64,000 nucleotides of DNA from Aquimarina latercula DSM 2041 (GTDB lineage Bacteria; Bacteroidota; Bacteroidia; Flavobacteriales; Flavobacteriaceae). Location of the stretch: positions 779,780-843,779 of the forward strand of contig NZ_KE387185.1 of NCBI RefSeq assembly GCF_000430645.1, in the 5' to 3' direction. Positions within the stretch are counted from its first letter, which is position 1. Each line of letters starts with the position of its first letter. Below, one piece after another: positions 62,956-64,000 of the stretch. The notes beneath the pieces were generated by a model, which saw only the letters and a program-made list of their open reading frames with translations, ran no database searches and had not been told where the DNA came from. Both the position numbers and the translations under genes were made by a program.

Positions 62956-63291
62956 TTACATCGATAGTTTTTCATATTTATTCATCATTTGTACGCCGTG
63001 TACCAAAGTTGCACCACTTTCTATGGCGGCTCCGGTATGGACTGCTTCCATCATTTCTTCTTTGGTTATACCTTTTTGAAGTCCATCCTTAGTGTAAGCA
63101 TCAATGCAATAAGGACATTTTACCACGTGCGAAACAGCAAGTGCTATTAAAGATTTCTCTCTAGCGGATAGTGCACCTTCTTCAAAAACTTTTCCGTAAT
63201 AATCAAAGAATTTTGTTCCTAGCTCTTCACTCCATTCAGTTATTTTTCCAAATTTTCTAAGATCCGCAGGATCATAATATGTTTTAGACAT
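62956..63291 (-). CDS. Arsenosugar-locus carboxymuconolactone-decarboxylase/AhpD-like protein
   Basis: 111 residues. The AhpD-like CxxC with following His region is VVKCPYCIDAYTKDGLQKG, and the helix LSAREKSLIALAVSHV precedes it. The fold is shared with peroxidase and decarboxylase families. This small form is annotated beside arsM/arsS as an arsenosugar-associated peroxidase-like protein. It might handle thiol reduction or oxidised arsenicals; the role is inferred. It is the first gene of the operon. Confidence 0.85.
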   Translation of the reverse strand: MSKTYYDPADLRKFGKITEWSEELGTKFFDYYGKVFEEGALSAREKSLIALAVSHVVKCPYCIDAYTKDGLQKGITKEEMMEAVHTGAAIESGATLVHGVQMMNKYEKLSM

Positions 63292-64000
63292 ATGTTGTCG
63301 TTTTTAAGTTACAAGCATTTACTATTAGTCGTGCAATAAGAATCAAAACTTACAATAAATCTCAAATTATTTAATAAAGACTAAAGTCAACATTATGAAG
63401 ATAAAATAAAAGTTAATGTTAAATAATTAAGTGTTTTTGTTATAAAATATTTACAGTCAGCTTATAAAAACAAATTGTTTTAAAAACCAATAATGTTTTA
63501 ATCTGTTTTCATTTTTAGAGGTTTTTGACTTTACTTGTTAAGATATTAAGGTGCTGTTTTGTTTTATAAAAAGTATACTATTGTTAATAGAAACTATAAA
63601 GTGGTTTTAGATAAAATATTTATTTAATCTATATTAGGTTTGATTTCCTAGATATTACTTCTTTTTAAAATTTTAACACTTTAAAAACATAAGCCACTGA
63701 TTTACAGATATTTTTTTAGATATTTTTGAATTTACAACATTCCATGTTTATTACATGTACATAGAATGTTAAGATTGATAGATTAGTTTAAAATACAATG
63801 TAATGTTGTAGCTTTATCAATATTGACAACAAAAAATCTAAAATATTTATTTACTCTTCATAGTGTTTTTAAGTAAATATTTATTAAGAAGATTTGAAAG
63901 ATAGAATTGTAAATACATTTATTGCTAAAAATTAAAAGATAAGTATAGTGAAGGATTGTAAAAAATATAACTTTAGGGGTGTAGGTTTAGTTATAGTGGG
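63292..64000. other. 709-bp AT-rich end region, no clear gene
   Basis: It contains the upstream side of the arsenic operon, and no convincing TAnnTTTG element was found there. A short weak inverted repeat AACATTC/GAATGTT (about 63736-63770) surrounds TACATGTA. A TATTTTTG element occurs at 63721-63728. Otherwise there is nothing but A/T-rich spacer. Confidence 0.5.
63948..64000 (+). CDS. Possible start of a gene running off the right edge
   Basis: From GTG at 63948 the frame is open to the window end and reads VKDCKKYNFRGVGLVIVG, which looks like a short basic N-terminus before a hydrophobic segment. Only 17 codons are available, so this is a guess. Confidence 0.2.
   Translation, partial: MKDCKKYNFRGVGLVIV

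Noticed and set aside
62956..63291. Catabolic 4-carboxymuconolactone decarboxylase
   Set aside because: No protocatechuate pathway genes are near; the AhpD-type CxxC and the arsS context fit the arsenic-associated form.
63736..63770. Weak inverted repeat around TACATGTA as an attachment or regulatory site
   Set aside because: Only 7-bp arms in very AT-rich DNA; no supporting context.
1..64000. CRISPR arrays, tRNA/rRNA genes, insertion sequences
   Set aside because: No regularly spaced repeats, transposase-like frames or recognisable stable RNA sequences were seen on either strand.

Overview
The window looks like a chromosome segment of a marine member of the Flavobacteriaceae (Bacteroidota), plausibly close to Aquimarina. 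The DNA is AT-rich. Several start regions carry the Bacteroidota promoter form TTG-N19-22-TAnnTTTG. Genes show little Shine-Dalgarno sequence. Isoprenoids come from a mevalonate pathway, ribosomal protein S16 has the long acidic tail of the group, and lipoproteins end in the usual C-S/T-D/K acidic start. The species guess is inference. No rRNA, tRNA, CRISPR array, transposase or prophage was seen.

1-9.3 kb, accessory region. A tyrosinase-family gene runs off the left edge. After a stretch of apparently decayed coding sequence come thioredoxin, a membrane-anchored heptaheme cytochrome c, and a TPR/LuxR-type membrane regulator. The regulator diverges from a lipoprotein of the cholesterol-dependent cytolysin family that lacks the undecapeptide. 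Behind the cytolysin lies a 50-residue peptide gene with a GG leader motif.

9.6-29.6 kb, mostly core functions. Here are DnaE with a fused proofreading exonuclease domain, rpsP-rimM-trmN6, glutaryl-CoA dehydrogenase, a GDPD/flavoprotein/DUF1697 run, tspO-tetR, the isoprenoid operon (diphosphomevalonate decarboxylase, mevalonate kinase, UbiA-type prenyltransferase), a nitrilase and an RluB-type pseudouridine synthase.

29.7-47.6 kb, envelope and signalling. A tightly overlapping six-gene minus-strand operon carries three glycosyltransferases. Two tandem paralogous histidine kinases follow, without response regulators. A flavoprotein/polyferredoxin pair diverges from a DUF547 protein and an outer-membrane barrel. 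Then come a GH113-like glycosidase and two tandem single-POTRA Omp85-like proteins.

47.6-53.9 kb, small regulated enzyme sets. A TetR gene has a near-perfect palindromic operator over its own promoter, and a perfect copy sits in front of a DUF1348/dehalogenase-like operon. An AraC gene controls (inferred) a beta-hydroxyacid dehydrogenase/azoreductase pair. Abutting the azoreductase is a cysteine-rich GG-leader peptide that has lost its start codon.

54.0-63.3 kb, arsenic. This is an extended arsenosugar (organoarsenical) locus: ArsM, ArsS, purine nucleoside phosphorylase, two TIGR04282-type proteins, a rhodanese and a carboxymuconolactone-decarboxylase-like protein on one strand. A flavin oxidoreductase and a second group (DUF547, TIGR04283 glycosyltransferase, AraC-type membrane regulator) lie beside them. 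A plausible route is As(III) methylation (ArsM), 5'-deoxyadenosyl transfer (ArsS), adenine removal (PNP) and glycosyl transfer (TIGR04282/TIGR04283). The last 0.7 kb holds no clear gene.
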